A DNA stretch of 64,000 bases from Chloranthus sessilifolius (Eukaryota; Streptophyta; Magnoliopsida; Chloranthales; Chloranthaceae). Position numbers and translations under genes: made by a program. Shown in pieces: positions 33,364 to 45,200 of this stretch (the first letter of the stretch is position 1; every line of letters begins with the position of its first letter). The notes under the pieces were generated by a model. The model was not told the origin of the DNA. It did no database searches and saw only the letters and a list, made by a program, of their open reading frames with translations. The stretch is from the NCBI GenBank assembly GCA_021018995.1, contig CM037590.1:71581597-71645596 (forward strand), given 5' to 3'.

Positions 33364-35830
33364 CTAATCATTGTTTGCGCCCTTCGACTTTTTTCGCCGG
33401 CACGAGGCACTCTGATAAGTCTGCATATCTCCCACTCGAGCCCACGCCTTAGAGAGCCGGCTGAGCAAGGAGTGCAACTTCTTTTCACGAGGGCGCTGCA
33501 AATATACCCAAAATCACAAATCAGAATCAATTGAAAGATAAAAATGGTAAACCAATGATAAAAATCGGTCAGTATGGTACCCACCACTTCCACATCCCAG
33601 ATATCGGCGATGTTGCGATAGTACTCAGCATGATTCATGGCCTACTCAAAGTTCTACATTCAGAAGGAGAAAAATGTCAGTTACAGGGGTTACTAGCAAA
33701 CACGGGCATTTCTCAAAAGAGTCAAAAAGAAAAAGGAATGATCATGAAAAGACTTACCCCAGAAACCCTCAGGAGGAGGGACCCGAACCGCTTCGGCAGA
33801 AAGGCGAGCCTGCCTATCTACATTAGCGCAAAGATCCGAAAGAAAGTCATCGTCAAGGCGCCCTAAGGTTCCATGGATCAAAGTAGGAGAACCACCGGAG
33901 GCACCCATGCGAGAAGAGCCGGAAGGACCAGCTCCTGAAGGACCCGCACCTGAAGGACCAGCCCCTAAGGGATCAACTCTCGAAGCCGCAGTAGTACCCG
34001 TCGCCGCTCTATCACCATCATCGGAGTCACCTCCCTGGTCAAACTGTGAAAAAGGTAGGGATTCGTTCAGTAGAAATGAAAATCGAATTAAATCCAGAAG
34101 GGGACCAATCTAAAAGAAAGAGAGTTACTTGAGAGTGCGGGTTGCCGAAAGCCAGGAAATTAACTCCAAGGACAAAGCGCGGAAGAATAAACCGATATGG
34201 CAAGGACTCGTACCACATCCGATAGTCTCAAGGCATAAGAAGGGCATTGATGGGGATCCCATTGTGAAGCAAGGCCACAGTGAGCTCCTTAACACTACCC
34301 ACAAGATCCATGACATCTACAGGAGGAGACGAGGGTATGGCAAGATAGTCCCGATACTGGTGGACCACACGCTCCCCCATGTAGTAAGCCCTGGCCCAAG
34401 CTCCATAGAAAAAGATGATGTGGCGGTCAAGGAAGAGGCAAGATAGACCTACAACGGCTCGATCCCAATAAGGAGAACCAATGTAGGGGTCGTGGATAAC
34501 CTGCCCAAACCAAGGAATGCTCAATCAATCAAACATGTAGCATTACAAAGGAGAAACTCTAAAAAGGAAAAAAAAGTGAAGCAGTCATACCTGCTCCAGG
34601 ATCATTAGGTTGAACTAAGACCTCAGGCCCATCTCTAGGTGCTTCATGTCTACATCTCTGCGGCGATGCTTATTCTAGTTACTCAAAAGTGGATAGATGT
34701 ATATTTCAGAGTAAAGAAGGGGGTGGTCGGGCTGAAAGTGTAGATACCCCCACGCCTGAAGAAAGCAATGCATAAGATGGGTCAATAGCAAGGAGTGAAT
34801 ATCCAAATGAACTAAAAAGCAGGCAAGGGGTTATGAATTACCTCCAAAATAGGCCAAAAGCCGACGACGGACTTTGCGTTACCAAGAGAGACTAGGACTA
34901 GGCTGGACATTAACACAACATAACCAGCCCCGCCCCAGTCGTATCTATGGACGTCGAGCCAATTGTCCATCAGGCTAAGCAAGGCCGAGTTGACCCGTCC
35001 ATCGCTAGCATTAGTGAAGAGGGTTTTTCCCAGCATTATGAGGAGTGTGATGCGGGTCAATATTATCAAGCGCTCGGGCTCAATATAAATTTCCAACTCC
35101 GGCTGCACCAGATCTACTAACTCAGTCATAGCAAAAATATCTGACAGCCAGGTCATCTTGACCTCGGCACCATGCAGACTCGTGGAGGGGGGATAATCCC
35201 CTATCAGTCTAATGATCTCATCTCAGCTGGGCACTGCGCTGTTGGAATACCCCCTATCCTGATCCCCATAATCATAGCCCAATCTACGGGCGTCAAGGTC
35301 ATCTCAGCAAAGGCCATGTGAAAGGATATGGTCTCAAGGCGAAATCTCTCAATCGGAGCCCTCAAGTAGGCTGCATCGGCCCACATAGTAGGGCATGATA
35401 AGAACTCGCCAAAGCCAGCCTGCTCGAGTAGAAATTTCACGACAGGAGGGACGTAACAGTAGCATTATTGAAAGTCCAGCCAGCCTCCCCTGAATACGAT
35501 CAGAGGCAAGTCCTGCACCAAAGAGAGGAAGATGCATCGGGTCATGGAAATAGAGCAAAACCGCACAAGGAAAATTAACTGAACTTATCCCTTTACCTTG
35601 TTCGTGATGCCGAAGTTTGAGACTTGCGCATACTGGTGATTGAGGAGACCTGCATGGGCAGCCTCTCCCTGCGTTTCGTACCATGAGCTGGCAGGGCATT
35701 CCACTAAATTGAATCGTTCTCCCCTGAGACCAAAGGTCACTTCTGGTTCCTCTTCCTGCTCCTCCTTCACATACTCTTCCTCACTAGACATTCTGGGGCA
35801 AGTACAAGCAATCATGTCAGGGCTAATCAA
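33364..35830 (-). pseudogene. Antisense unit 1 in element C: seven-exon plant mobile domain (PMD) gene
   Basis: Reconstructed exons (minus): 35830-35597, 35512-34842, 34755-34591, 34500-34129, 34043-33758, 33653-33581, 33495-33364. Every junction has GT and AG, and the first three introns are 84-90 bp. The product would be about 644 residues. PMD motifs occur in order: VVKFLLEQAGFGEF, ISFHMAFAEMTLTPVDWAMI, MGIRIGGIPT, LLIMLGKTLFTNASDGRVNS, VHRYDWGGAGYVVL, AWGYLHFQP, GERVVHQYRDYLAIP. A GAGPSG repeat and a basic C-terminus follow. PMD proteins (MAIN/MAIL type) act in plant gene and transposon silencing, and PMD genes are known inside transposons. Broken by TAA and a frameshift in exon 2 and by stops in exons 3, 4 and 6, mostly C-to-T or G-to-A. 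Confidence 0.78.
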
Positions 35831-36500
35831 CGATGAAGAACCATTGGGCTACAGGCCAAGGAAAGGTAAGTATGCTCATTCCTTTGTTTTCAAAAATAAA
35901 ACTAAAAATACAAAAATATCCCTTTCTTTTATCTTCAAAAATAAAGCAAATTAAAAACCAAAAATCTCTTTCTTCATGTCCTTAAAAATTAAAAATACAA
36001 AAAAATTCCCTTTCTTTTGTCTTCAAAAATAATGCAAAGTAAAAACCAAAAATCTCTTTCTTTATGTCCATAAAATTAAAAACCACAAAATTCCCTTTCT
36101 TATGTCCATAAAATTAAAATTAAAAACCAAAAATTTTCCTTCCCCTATGTCCATAAAATGAAAAAAAGAAACCTACAAACGTAAAAATTTCTTTTATGTT
36201 CATGAAACAAAAAAAAAACAAAAAAACAAACAAAAAAAATCTCTTTTATGTTAAAAAATAAACCAAAATAAATCCTTCTATATGCACAAATAAAAACAAA
36301 AAGATAGATATATGTCTTAATAAAATCCATAAAAAAACAAAAATAGGGCATCATTCATACAAATACATCAAATCCATCATCAATAAGCATGATTACAAGA
36401 AAAATAAATCATTTATCATCTAAGAATGCAAAGGACATGATCACATTGCAAGAAAAATCAAGAAAAACCAAATAAAATGGGTTTTAAATGGTTACCTTTG
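35831..36500. repeat. AT-rich spacer with degenerate tandem units
   Basis: Irregular 50-60 bp units made of AAAAACCAAAAATCTCTTTC and ATGTCCATAAAATTAAAA, grading into A-rich low-complexity sequence. It lies immediately upstream of antisense unit 1. No coding frame seen. Confidence 0.65.
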
Positions 36501-37053
36501 AAGAAAAAAGCATTGCGACATCTATTCACTCCTCTCGGGTAGTCGTGCTAAATAAACTTCTGGATTGATGGGTTTGCCCAAAGACCTCAAACTCTGCTTC
36601 ATGCAGGGGCACTCGTGACCAGTGAGATGGGTGGTCAATGCCTCATATGATTGGACACAAACTGTATATCCTTGCGTACTTGCTTTGCGCCTATCTTTGA
36701 ATGTGGGTCGATCACCTCCTTACTTACGAAGTTGTTGTATTCAAAATAAATTTTGAACATCAAACTCCTTCTAATCATCTCGAGAAGCAGACATTTTTCT
36801 CAGCTAGTGGGCTTTCACAACTCATTCCACCTCGATTATGTCCAGTAATGTCGCTAAGCACTTAGGGACCGATTACCTCAGAAACGAACGTTTTTCCTGA
36901 CATACAGGGCTTTCGTTTTCTCACTATGTTACCCATCTGATGTTTGAGGTTTGTTTTGAATATAGTGGACCCGTCAGTAATGCATTGGGCCTCTTCAGAT
37001 GTCTCTTGTCTTTCGCATTCGATCATTTGTGATCGGATACCACAGAGGGCATC
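36501..37053 (+). other. Terminal part of 3' UTR of element C with eroded polypurine tract
   Basis: Aligns with about 22385-22922 of element B (for example GCTAAATAAACTT and GGGCACTCGTGACCAG-like sequence). It ends with CACAGAGGGCATC just before the LTR, a decayed polypurine tract. Confidence 0.7.
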
Positions 37054-37475
37054 TATAGACACCCAAATTTGGCCCAAGGCCCGATCAAAAAATATGTCAA
37101 GAGAGGCGCACTTTTGAGCTTTTGATGATATGTATGGGACCCTTAGTAACCTTTTCAAAACCTTAGAAGTCATCCCAAACCCTTAGGAATCACTCCAGAT
37201 CCCTTAGAACTTACTCCGAACCTTTGAAAACCAATCCCACCCTTTAGAACTCCTTCTGAACCTAAACGTAACTTTTCCGGGCAATGGATGAGGAAGGGTG
37301 TATCGGGACTAACTGAGATCTTCTACTATGATCAAATCATATATCATTAAAAAATAAAAGTCCTCAGCTTTCCAACAAGTCAAGAATCACCCCAATCGGA
37401 GTTGTATGCAAGAAGTTATGGCGTTCCGAAGATTCGGGAGCAAATTAGGGTTTTGGATGGGGACCACATGGGATT

Positions 37476-37596
37476 TGGCGCATCTATTAGATGCGCCAGC
37501 CTATAGGTAGGTCCCATCTCAGACAGCCAACTTCCCAAGCCACTGTGTGGCACTGTTTTATTGTACATTTGCTTGGCGCATCTATTAGTTGTGCCA
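37476..37596. repeat. Two hairpin palindromes in U3 of LTR C
   Basis: At 37476-37498 (perfect, TGGCGCATCTA/TAGATGCGCCA) and 37573-37596 (one arm mutated). The inner bases are TCTA/TAGA instead of ACTA/TAGT. Confidence 0.85.
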
Positions 37597-37867
37597 GGCT
37601 TAGCTACAGTACCCTCGAATTTCAAGATTGGGGTTTGACTTATTGACCATCTTGATCCTTTGAGTGTGTTTTGCTTATTCTGTTGCACCCTTCCCTATCT
37701 ATTTGCAACCCCTTAAGTGACTTTAAAATCCCACCCTATCATCCACCATTGGAGCATCTCTTCATATTTTTTAAGGCTCCAAAAATCCTAAGAAACCTTA
37801 GATGACTAGATTATCTAATTCCTAACCTAGTTTAGCTTCTAAGCACCCTCTTAACCTCTCTTTTTCC

Positions 37868-37875
37868 TATAAATA
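37868..37875 (+). promoter_or_regulatory. TATA box of LTR C
   Basis: TATAAATA in TTTCCTATAAATAGAGAGG, the same position as in LTR A and B. Confidence 0.75.
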
Positions 37876-38636
37876 GAGAGGTAACCTCCCCCCCCCCCCT
37901 TTAGAAAGGCTTGAAAATTTTCTCAAAATAGAGATTAGGAACTCCCTCTCCCTCTCTCCTCTAGTACCCATTTTTTATACAAATTTCATAACTTTTAAAC
38001 CCTCTTTAGACCTCCACCTTTCATCTAAAAGCTCTAGGTTAGGTGTGTGCTACCCCCTAGCCTTCTCTCTTTACCTCTTAGCCATCAAGCCCTAGGAGCT
38101 AAAACCCTAATTCTCACCATACAAGCCATCAAAGCTCATCGAAGCAAGCCTATGCAAGGCTCCACAACGGTGCAATAAGGGCTCGAAAGCTCTGATTTTC
38201 CCCTCTTTTTCTCTACTTTGTTTTTCCTCTATCCTCTCATTTGTGTCGTTATGCCGCCGAATTTTCGGTAGGAACGGAGGGGCACAAATGGGATTTGAGT
38301 GCCATAAAGGTAAGAGGAAGATATTTTTGCTTTTTTATTTTATTTGTGTTTTGGCCATAAGTAGAGACTGCATTAAGCGGGTTGATCAGGTGCTTAACAC
38401 CTTCCCAATCGATAACCGAAACTCCTAGGTGCTTAACACATTCCCAATCGATAACCGAAACTCCTACCCAAAAGCCTTTAGCGTAGTCCGAATTCAGAGT
38501 CAATTTTTGATACTTCGGTGCTCTTTAAATTTGAATTGGATTTTCTGAGACACCAAAAACTCCGAGTGACGACTCTAAAGTTTTTATTTAAGGGTGCATA
38601 TCATCGCGATGGGCCCGCAAGGGCCACGGTTGCACA

Positions 38637-40182
38637 CTTACAATTGATAATAAAAGATTAAAGGGCACTTTATAATATTTCAAGTAGCAATTATCTAAAG
38701 TGGCACCTTCTCACAATGTAATAGTAAACAGGTAGCTCCATTTGCACATAATAAAACTCTAAAAGCATCCACTTGTCAAATTATCAATATGAGCGGTTTG
38801 GTTGGTGGTTTTATTTGGTTTAAAATACGTAGGATGTACATGGTATCTGTTAATTTTCGATGGCATAGAATGCTTACCAACGATTTTTAGAAAGCGATGC
38901 TCCAATGATGACGCACATTCTATACGTCCAAAAATTTGACCAAAGTACCTAGTTACCTAGAGCTATACTAACATTTTTATAGGTGACCGGATTGTCATCT
39001 TGGTGATCGGATTGTCGTCAGGGTCTGGCTGATACATTCCGTAGCCTGCATCAGTTTAATTTATTTTATTTTTTAAAACAGACGAACAGAGCACCTGATG
39101 CTCTATCTTCCTTCAACGAGGGTTCGCACGAGATTACTTTTAACTTCTTGGATCAAAATATGTGGGTTATGAGAACCAAACAATGTTTCAAACCTCTATG
39201 TTCCAAAAAGAAAACTTGACCACCCATTCGATTCTTAATAAAAAGCTTGTGCGAGGTTCGGAATCGATCGATCTGCATCTTAAAAAGACTATAAATTGGC
39301 ATCTATTACAAAAAAAAGCAAGTTATATTTTGATCGTGCTACGAGATTAAATTATATTTTGCTTGTGCTGCGAGACATTTTGGCCCTAATGCCAATTGTT
39401 AATTTGGTAGCTTTATTAACACCTGTGGAAACTTGAAGGACGCTTACATTAAAATCCTATGATTGCTTTGAATCAAATTATGGCGATCATTTTCCACCCC
39501 AATCTTTCATTCAAAAGATCTTGAGACAGTGATGGGACCATCAGGCGGTCAATTTTCTATTTCCTATAAAAAAAATATATATCGAAAAATAATAATGTAC
39601 TTATTACTCCATTTAGGGCCTTTTTTGGGGATCTTATTTCTGGTGATATAAAAAATTAGAGCAAAAAAAGATTTTCATCATTTGATTTAAAGCAATTAAT
39701 GGTTTTTAGCATAGGGGCCCTCCCATCGTCCATGAATGTTAATAGAGCTACCCTTGTTAATTTCATAATGAATCTCGACTCAATCACGATCAAAACAATA
39801 AAAAAAGGGCTATAGACTATTGCCTGAAGATTACAGCCAATAGGCCATATAAGCTTAGTTGTGATAGGGTGGGGACCACAATCACCTTTATAATGGCATT
39901 TAGATTAAGGTTTCTAGTTCTATTACATTTTAGTTAGGCAATCAACCCTATTCCCCTGAGATACGTGTCGTCAATAGGTCAAACCTAACTATCAAGTGAA
40001 AAGTTATGATTAAGTTATCGTTTGGGTCACAAAGTACCACTTAGAAGAATCAATTTATGGAAATGCCTGACTCTATCCCTGCCTTGGTATCTCTTCTCCA
40101 GAATCATAACGCGGACATCTCGGACAAAGCCCAAAAGGTGTTGCTGAAGCTATCCTCCAATGCCGACTTCATAATCACCAAT
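38637..40182. other. Intergenic DNA with no recognised content
   Basis: AT-rich sequence between LTR C and the LINE. I see no coding frame with family features, no clear repeat ends and no RNA gene. A short GGCGACATC-free, A-rich stretch near 39590-39700 is low complexity only. Confidence 0.5.
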
Positions 40183-40275
40183 AACCCACACCCAACCTGC
40201 TTTCTCCGTCACCATAAACCCCAATAACCCAAACCCAACCTGCTTTCTCCGTCAACCATAAACCCCAACCCACTC
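40183..40275 (+). repeat. Short tandem duplication in front of the LINE
   Basis: Two copies of about 50 bp containing CCCAACCTGCTTTCTCCGTC and CATAAACCCCAA. It may belong to the LINE 5' UTR or to the flank. Confidence 0.7.
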
Positions 40276-40328
40276 CGCCTCCCCCATCCGCCAGCGGCCC
40301 AGAGTTACAGAGGTTGAGTCTTTAGGCA

Positions 40329-42203
40329 ATGGCTTCTCGTGCAAGGTTTTCCAGATCCGAGAGAGGATACTCTCGCATTTGCTTGATGGATCTTGGCCTA
40401 GAAGTTGGCCGGCATGGCAAGAGTTGAGAAATGGGAGGTGGCGAGATAGGAAGTTTTATCAGAGATTGGACCTTGAGCTAAACAAGCGGGCCCTCCTGAT
40501 GGAGAGGGTGGGGGCTCAGAGAGATGGTGATTGGCATTGCCAGACTTGTGGGTATTGGAACTTAGCCCGCAAAAAGTGGTGTTTCAGGTCGTCATGCAAA
40601 GTTCATCGGAGCACGGGTGTGGTGTAGATGGAGAAGAAAGTGCCCACTACTCGTAAGCCACTATCGACTCTGCAGAAGATGGATTTATCGAGGGGTTGGT
40701 CTATCTGGGGTTGAAAAAAAGGTGAAGAGAGGGTTAGATGGCTCGCTGAGATGGCTCGCTGAGATCACTGTCGAGTTCGTCGTTGGTGGAGCTGCATATA
40801 GACAAATCCAGAGTTGAGGGGTGGGAGGATTGGTTGTCTAAGTTTTGTATGGTGGCTACAGCTGAGGAGCCTCTGCCACCGGCAGAAAAAATTATGTGGT
40901 GGGCGAAAACTGATTGGGGAGTGGTGAATCTGGGAGTGAAGAGGTTCAAGGATCAGAGGTTCAAGGATCATTCAGTGATGCTAGAATTTGCTAGTGAAGA
41001 GGAGAGGGAAAGAGTTCTCAGCTCTTTGAAAGGGTCATGGTGATGCATGGGCATTCAGGTCAATATCTCGCCTTCGAATCGCGAATCAGTGGTGATAAAC
41101 GAATGCTTTCTAGGGCATGGGGTTTGGTTGAGATTGAGAGGTCTTCCCTTTCATCTCTAGTTGGAAACAATTTTCGCTGATATGGGAAAGTTGTGGGGCG
41201 GATTAGCGGAGGTGGATCAAGATACCTTAGCTTTTGAAGAGTTGGGTTTCGCCAGAATCAGAGTTGACAGTCGGGAATGGATTAACATCCCCAGAATGAT
41301 ATGGATTTCTTCAGGAGGGCTCCGGTATCCCATTGCGGTGGAGGTGGACGCCATCGGCGGTGGTTTCCCTAACTCTAGCAGAAAGGAGGGAGGGGAGAAA
41401 ATGCGAGATATGGATAGGGACGAATCTTCGACTGGTGGCAATCGTAATCTACTACGGCGGTCAGTTCTGGTCGAAATAATGAGGGAAGATGATGTTGAGG
41501 ATGATTTGGGCACTCAGATGGGGGAAACCAGACGATGGGTAGAGGAGGACGTTAATATTGTGAGTCGAGGGAGGCAAGAATTGAAATCAACTGCTAGTGG
41601 GGAAATATGGTCAATGGGATGAAGACACACGAAGATAGCTAGGGAGCATCTTCTTGGCCCCGGGGAGATGGACGCCAAAAAGGTTCCAGTATGGGTAATC
41701 GCGGATGCGAGACGCTTTCAGATGGTGATTTGCTACAAGGGAGTAAGCGTGCCAGGAATTCTAGTGGCGGTCAACCTGGTTTAATCGATGTCGGGGGTAG
41801 GCACGACTTCTTTCAACCGTCAGTTGATGGGCGACCGTCAGGTATTGCGGAGAGGGTTAGGCCCAATTTTGTGCCTAGGATATCTAAAGCAGTAGGGTCA
41901 CCATTTTCCAGTAGCAGATCGGGTCCCTTTAAGAGAGTTATAGAGGATTCGAGTGTTAGGTCTCCTGCTATTTGTTTAAGGAGTGATGGATCACCTGCTC
42001 CGGGCTCTAGCCATTTAGGGGAGGATAGGAGCCCCAATCTGGATAGATTATCATTTGAGAGATGCTCAGGCGATGGAGCCTCAGCGTTGGGGCTTAGACC
42101 AGTGAGATCTCAAGACGATCTTTATGATCTCTTGAATGCAAATTTATTGAAGATTTGTGAGAAGTATGGGTTAGAGTTCAGAGGTAGTCATGAAGATCTG
42201 TAG
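40329..42203 (+). pseudogene. LINE ORF1 (RanBP2-like zinc finger plus DUF4283-like domain)
   Basis: Start chosen at MASRARFSRSERGYSR; a frame change near 40380 leads into the next part. Around 40530-40600 there is a zinc-finger pattern, W-H-C-x2-C-x3-N-x6-C-x4-C, close to RanBP2-type fingers apart from the last spacing. A DUF4283-like RNA-binding domain follows: WWAKTDWGVVNLGVKRF, VMLEFASEEERERVLSSL, a stop, then GVWLRLRGLPFHL, a stop, MGKLWGGLAEVDQDTLAFEE and FARIRVDSREWINIP. The C-terminal part is Ser/Gly/Arg-rich and low complexity. ORF1 would bind the element RNA. Multiple frames and stops. Confidence 0.72.
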
Positions 42204-42259
42204 TTACTCTTTGGAAGGGTTTGTCGTAACATCGGACTACAACGGCCTATTTCTGCTCA

Positions 42260-45200
42260 ATGCTCGGTACAAGGGAGAGGGGGTTCAGCGCGGTGGAGGT
42301 GAGGTGTTTGCGGTTGGGTAGTAGTCAGGGGTTTGTGTTGGCCTTCTCTATTTTCATGTATGATAGTCTTAGATTTTTTTCATGGAATGTGCACAGGTTG
42401 GGGGAGGAGCAGAAATGTTCGCTCGTCAGGGACAATATTGTTGTGCTTAAGCCAAATTTGGGCATGCTGCAGGAAGCTAAGTGGGAGTTGTGCAATGATG
42501 CTAAGGTGAGGAAGTTGCTAGGAGTGGAAGGTCCTTAATGTTATCGGGACAAAGGGAGGGGTGCTGGTCTTCTGGGATAGACGCGTCTTCAGGTGATTGG
42601 ATCTTTAGGTGGGGACTCGATCTCTTTCAATTAAGTTTTTTTCGCTTGCTAGAAATTTGGAATGGGCATTGTCTGCTGTTTACAGTCCAAATGATCCAAG
42701 GCTGAGAGAAGGGTTTTGGAGAGAGCTCTTGGATATGAAGCGGCTGTTGAATGTCCCCTGGATAGTGTGAGGGGGGGGGGATTTTAATGTCATTCGATTT
42801 CCCTATGAAAAATCGGGTCAAATAATCACGTCTAGTATGAGAGGCTTCTCGGGGTTTATGGTGCACTCCGAGCTGATGGACATCCTGATGACAGGAGCAA
42901 AGTTCACATGGTCAAATGGGCAAAAGGTGTCGGCAATGAGTCGGATTGATAGATTTCTTCTCTCTATCGAGTGGGGGGGACATTTGCCCATCCTTTCTAT
43001 TGGAGGGAAGGCCTTCTTCGATTTCTGATCACATCCCCCTCATGTTAGAAGCCAAGCTGAAGGATGGGGTCCGATACCGTTCAGATTCTAATTGGCATGG
43101 CTTAGGGAGGAAATGTTCAATGAGATGGTGGTCAACAAATGGAGGGAGTGGCCGTTTGTAGGATCTGCTGAATTTATTTTTATGACTAAGTTGAAAATGA
43201 TGAAAGCCTTTCTGAGAGGGTGGAACAAAGATCAGTATGATAATGTAATCCTCCTCAAAAAGGATTTGTTGAATTAAGATCGCTAATTTCAATCTGAAAG
43301 AGCAAATGGAGGGAGTTTTATCGAGAGAGGATAGGGTGACTAGAAATGAGTTGAAAGAAGAGCTAAATCGCAAGGTTTTAGAAGAAGAAGTGTTTTGGTG
43401 GCAAAGATCCAGAGAGAGATGGGTCAAAGAGGGGGATCGTAAAACAGGTTTCTTCCTTGGGCTAGCTAATATCAGAAATAGAGGCAATCAGATTTCGATG
43501 TTAACGGTTAATGGCAGCTTGGTGGTCGAGAAGGATGTGATAAAGGGTGCGATTGTCGAGTACTTTCAAGATAGATATATTGAGGAGTTCTACTCGAGAC
43601 CGTTCCCGACGGATCTAAATTTTGCCAGCAAATTCGAGGAGGCAAAGGCCGGTTTGGAGAGGCCTTTTACATTGGAAGAGATAAAAGGGGTTGTTTGTTA
43701 GGGAGAGAATGACAGAGCTCCGTGGTCGGATGGTTTTCCAATCAAATTTTTTCGAGTGTTTTGGGATGTAATAAAAGGCGATTTGAGTAGGGTGTGCACC
43801 CAGCTTTACAAGAAGGGAAGGCTATGCAAAGATACTCGTACTTCTTTCATTACTCTTATTCCCAAAAAGGAAGGGCTGGAGGGGATCGGGGATTTCCGGC
43901 CAGTCAGGTTGATCGGTAGTCTATACAAAGTGATATCAAAGGTGCCGGTTAACTGGTTTAGAAGTGTCATTGATAGGCTGATTAGCCCTACGCAAGGAGC
44001 CTTTCTAAAGGATCGTCAAATTGCTGATGTGGCAGTGTTAGCTGATGAATGTCTTTACTTAAGGCATGTCGATAAGAAACCAGGGGTAATCCTTAAGTTG
44101 GATATGGAAAAGGCGTTTAACCAAGTCAGCTAGGGGTACATAGATAGGATCCTAACTTGCATGGGTTTTGGGGCTAGATGGTGTAAATGGATTAGTGGGT
44201 GTATCTGGAGATCTATGTTTTCCATTGATCAATGGCACTCTAAATGAGTACTTTTCAGGCTCAAGAGCTCTTCGGCAAGGAGATCCCCTATCTCCATTCC
44301 TATATAATTTGGTCGGTGAATGTTTAAGTAGGCTGATAGAGAGATGAGTGGAATTGGGAGAAATTTTGGGGTTTCAGATCGTTTGAGGTGGTACTCCTAT
44401 CACTCGTCTCTAATTTGTCAATGATACGATCATTTTTTGTGATGCTAGTAAAGAAGAATTGTTAAGTTTGTGATGGATCCTTCAGGCTTATGAAGCATGC
44501 ACGGGGTAGAGAATTAATATCGCCAAGACCAAACTTATTGGGGTCCATTTAGAGATAGACAAGGCTTTGGAATTAGTTGGATACTTGGGCTATGATGTTG
44601 GGACGATTCCGACCATGTATTTGAGGCTGCCGCTGTGTATCGGCACCCCCTCGCTAAGTTCATGGGATCTTATTGTGGTCAAGATGGAGTAGAGGCTTGC
44701 TGTCTGGAAAAGCAAGCTTTTATCTATGGCTAGGAGGTTGGTTCTTATTAAGAGTGTAATTACTAGTATGTCGATTTATTTTTTATCCATGTTCAGATGT
44801 CCGGCTAAAGTGGTTGCTACATTAGAGAAGATCATGTGTGACTTCTTGTAGAATGCAGGCAGTGAAAGGAAAAAATTGCACATGATCAGGTGGGATGTAG
44901 TATGCTCGCCTAAGGAGGAAGGGGGGCTGGGGGTACGGAGTTTAAAGAGGTTCAATGAAGCGTTGTTGTGCAAGTGGTTGTGGAAGGTGAGGGATAGTCC
45001 TACCTCCTTCTAGGGCACTTTGATAGTGAACAAATATAAGCTGGGAGGGAGAGGTTGGGAAGTGGGTGGTGTTAATTTACACAGATGTTCAGGTTGGTGG
45101 AAAGGTGTTGTGGAGCTATTGCCTGATTTTCATAGAGGAATCAAGTTTTCTCTAGGCAATGAGCATACCATTAGATTCTGGGAACATCAATGGTCCACCA

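Larger units (their letters stand above)
24556..38636 (+). mobile_element. Element C: Tat/Ogre-like element with antisense genes, 5' part displaced by element B
   Basis: Begins abruptly in the conserved NPFEKMSREHILETQLRRM segment, directly behind the LTR of B, and ends with its own LTR at 37054-38636. Its 5' half should lie to the left of B and A. It is the most decayed copy: LTR start TG changed to TA, a protease deletion, catalytic Asp lost in protease and integrase, many stops. It differs from B in carrying about 5.5 kb of extra sequence between integrase and 3' LTR with two antisense coding units. The base after its end begins CTTAC, the candidate target duplication. Confidence 0.85.
37054..38636 (+). 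repeat. 3' LTR of element C
   Basis: 1583 bp, starting TATAGACACCCAAATTTGG (the usual TG has become TA) and ending CACGGTTGCACA. It carries a C10-11 run near 37890 and an internal duplication of about 44 bp near 38390-38465 (TTAACAC..TTCCCAATCGATAACCG). It has only two palindromes, against four in A and B. It is the most diverged of the three LTRs. Confidence 0.9.

Noticed and set aside
38249-38503. Minus-strand frame in LTR C
   Set aside because: Arises from a short internal duplication in the LTR; no family match.
40734-40971. Minus-strand frames opposite LINE ORF1
   Set aside because: The plus strand has the DUF4283-like domain; these are shadows.
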